A program made the position numbers and the translations under genes. This document shows positions 32,942 through 32,955 of a DNA stretch of 32,955 nt, piece by piece. Source of the DNA: Bacteroidota bacterium (GTDB taxonomy: Bacteria; Bacteroidota; Bacteroidia; Chitinophagales; Saprospiraceae); contig JAFMBH010000039.1 of assembly GCA_017858735.1 (NCBI GenBank), positions 1 to 32,955 of the forward strand, in the 5' to 3' direction. A model generated the notes under the pieces. It did no database searches and was not told the DNA's origin. It saw only the letters and a program-made list of their open reading frames with translations. Position 1 is the first letter of the stretch. Every line of letters starts with the position of its first letter.

Positions 32942-32955
32942 ATGCTAATTTACAC

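Overview
The window is chromosomal DNA of a Bacteroidota bacterium, low in GC. The evidence for this is two paralogous proteins with PKD domains and a gliding-motility/type IX secretion C-terminal domain, two SusC-era TonB-dependent receptors, a YfiT/BstA-type DinB protein, and several promoters of the Bacteroidota form TTG-N20/21-TAnnTTTG in front of housekeeping genes. The family-level affiliation (Saprospiraceae-like or other Chitinophagales/Cytophagales) cannot be settled from the sequence alone. I see no phage, IS element, CRISPR array or rRNA.

Layout. 1-588 is gene-free and made of repeats: a 121-bp-period tandem repeat, a perfect 10-bp-stem palindrome and further degenerate copies of the 'gaatcaggattttcagg' element. 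589-3384 (minus) is a tightly coupled operon of three exported proteins: xylose-isomerase-like TIM barrel, cyanophycinase-like S51 protein and SMP-30/gluconolactonase. 3478-6507 (minus) is gatB followed by a HerA-like ATPase. 6547-9533 (minus) is a TonB-dependent receptor coupled to a DinB/YfiT protein. 9628-14954 (minus) is an overlapping chain of S9 peptidase, a second TonB receptor and fdhD. 15075-15458 (plus) is a small exported protein. 15471-19537 (minus) is ccmB-ccmC-ccmD-like-glutamate dehydrogenase-Lrp/AsnC regulator.

19518-20726 (plus) is an N-acetylmuramoyl-L-alanine amidase whose start overlaps that of ccmB. 20731-24324 (minus) is a 1197-residue protein with the architecture of an SF1 helicase fused to a Vsr/MTES_1575-type nuclease domain, but with nearly every catalytic motif eroded. 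It diverges from a PAS-AraC regulator (24508-25263). An initiator tRNA (minus, 25355-25427) with its own promoter and a bidirectional terminator follows, then thiolase and a one-domain asparaginase. A divergent YrdC-like gene and a gliding-motility gene share one CATG as their opposed start codons. The window ends with a second gliding-motility paralog and rplS with promoter and terminator.

The most unusual items are the apparent pseudo-helicase, the coupling of fdhD to a PqqU/YncD-like receptor and a peptidase, the perfect 19-bp inverted repeat between the dehydrogenase and Lrp genes, the large extracytoplasmic insertion in CcmC, and the two overlapping divergent gene starts.
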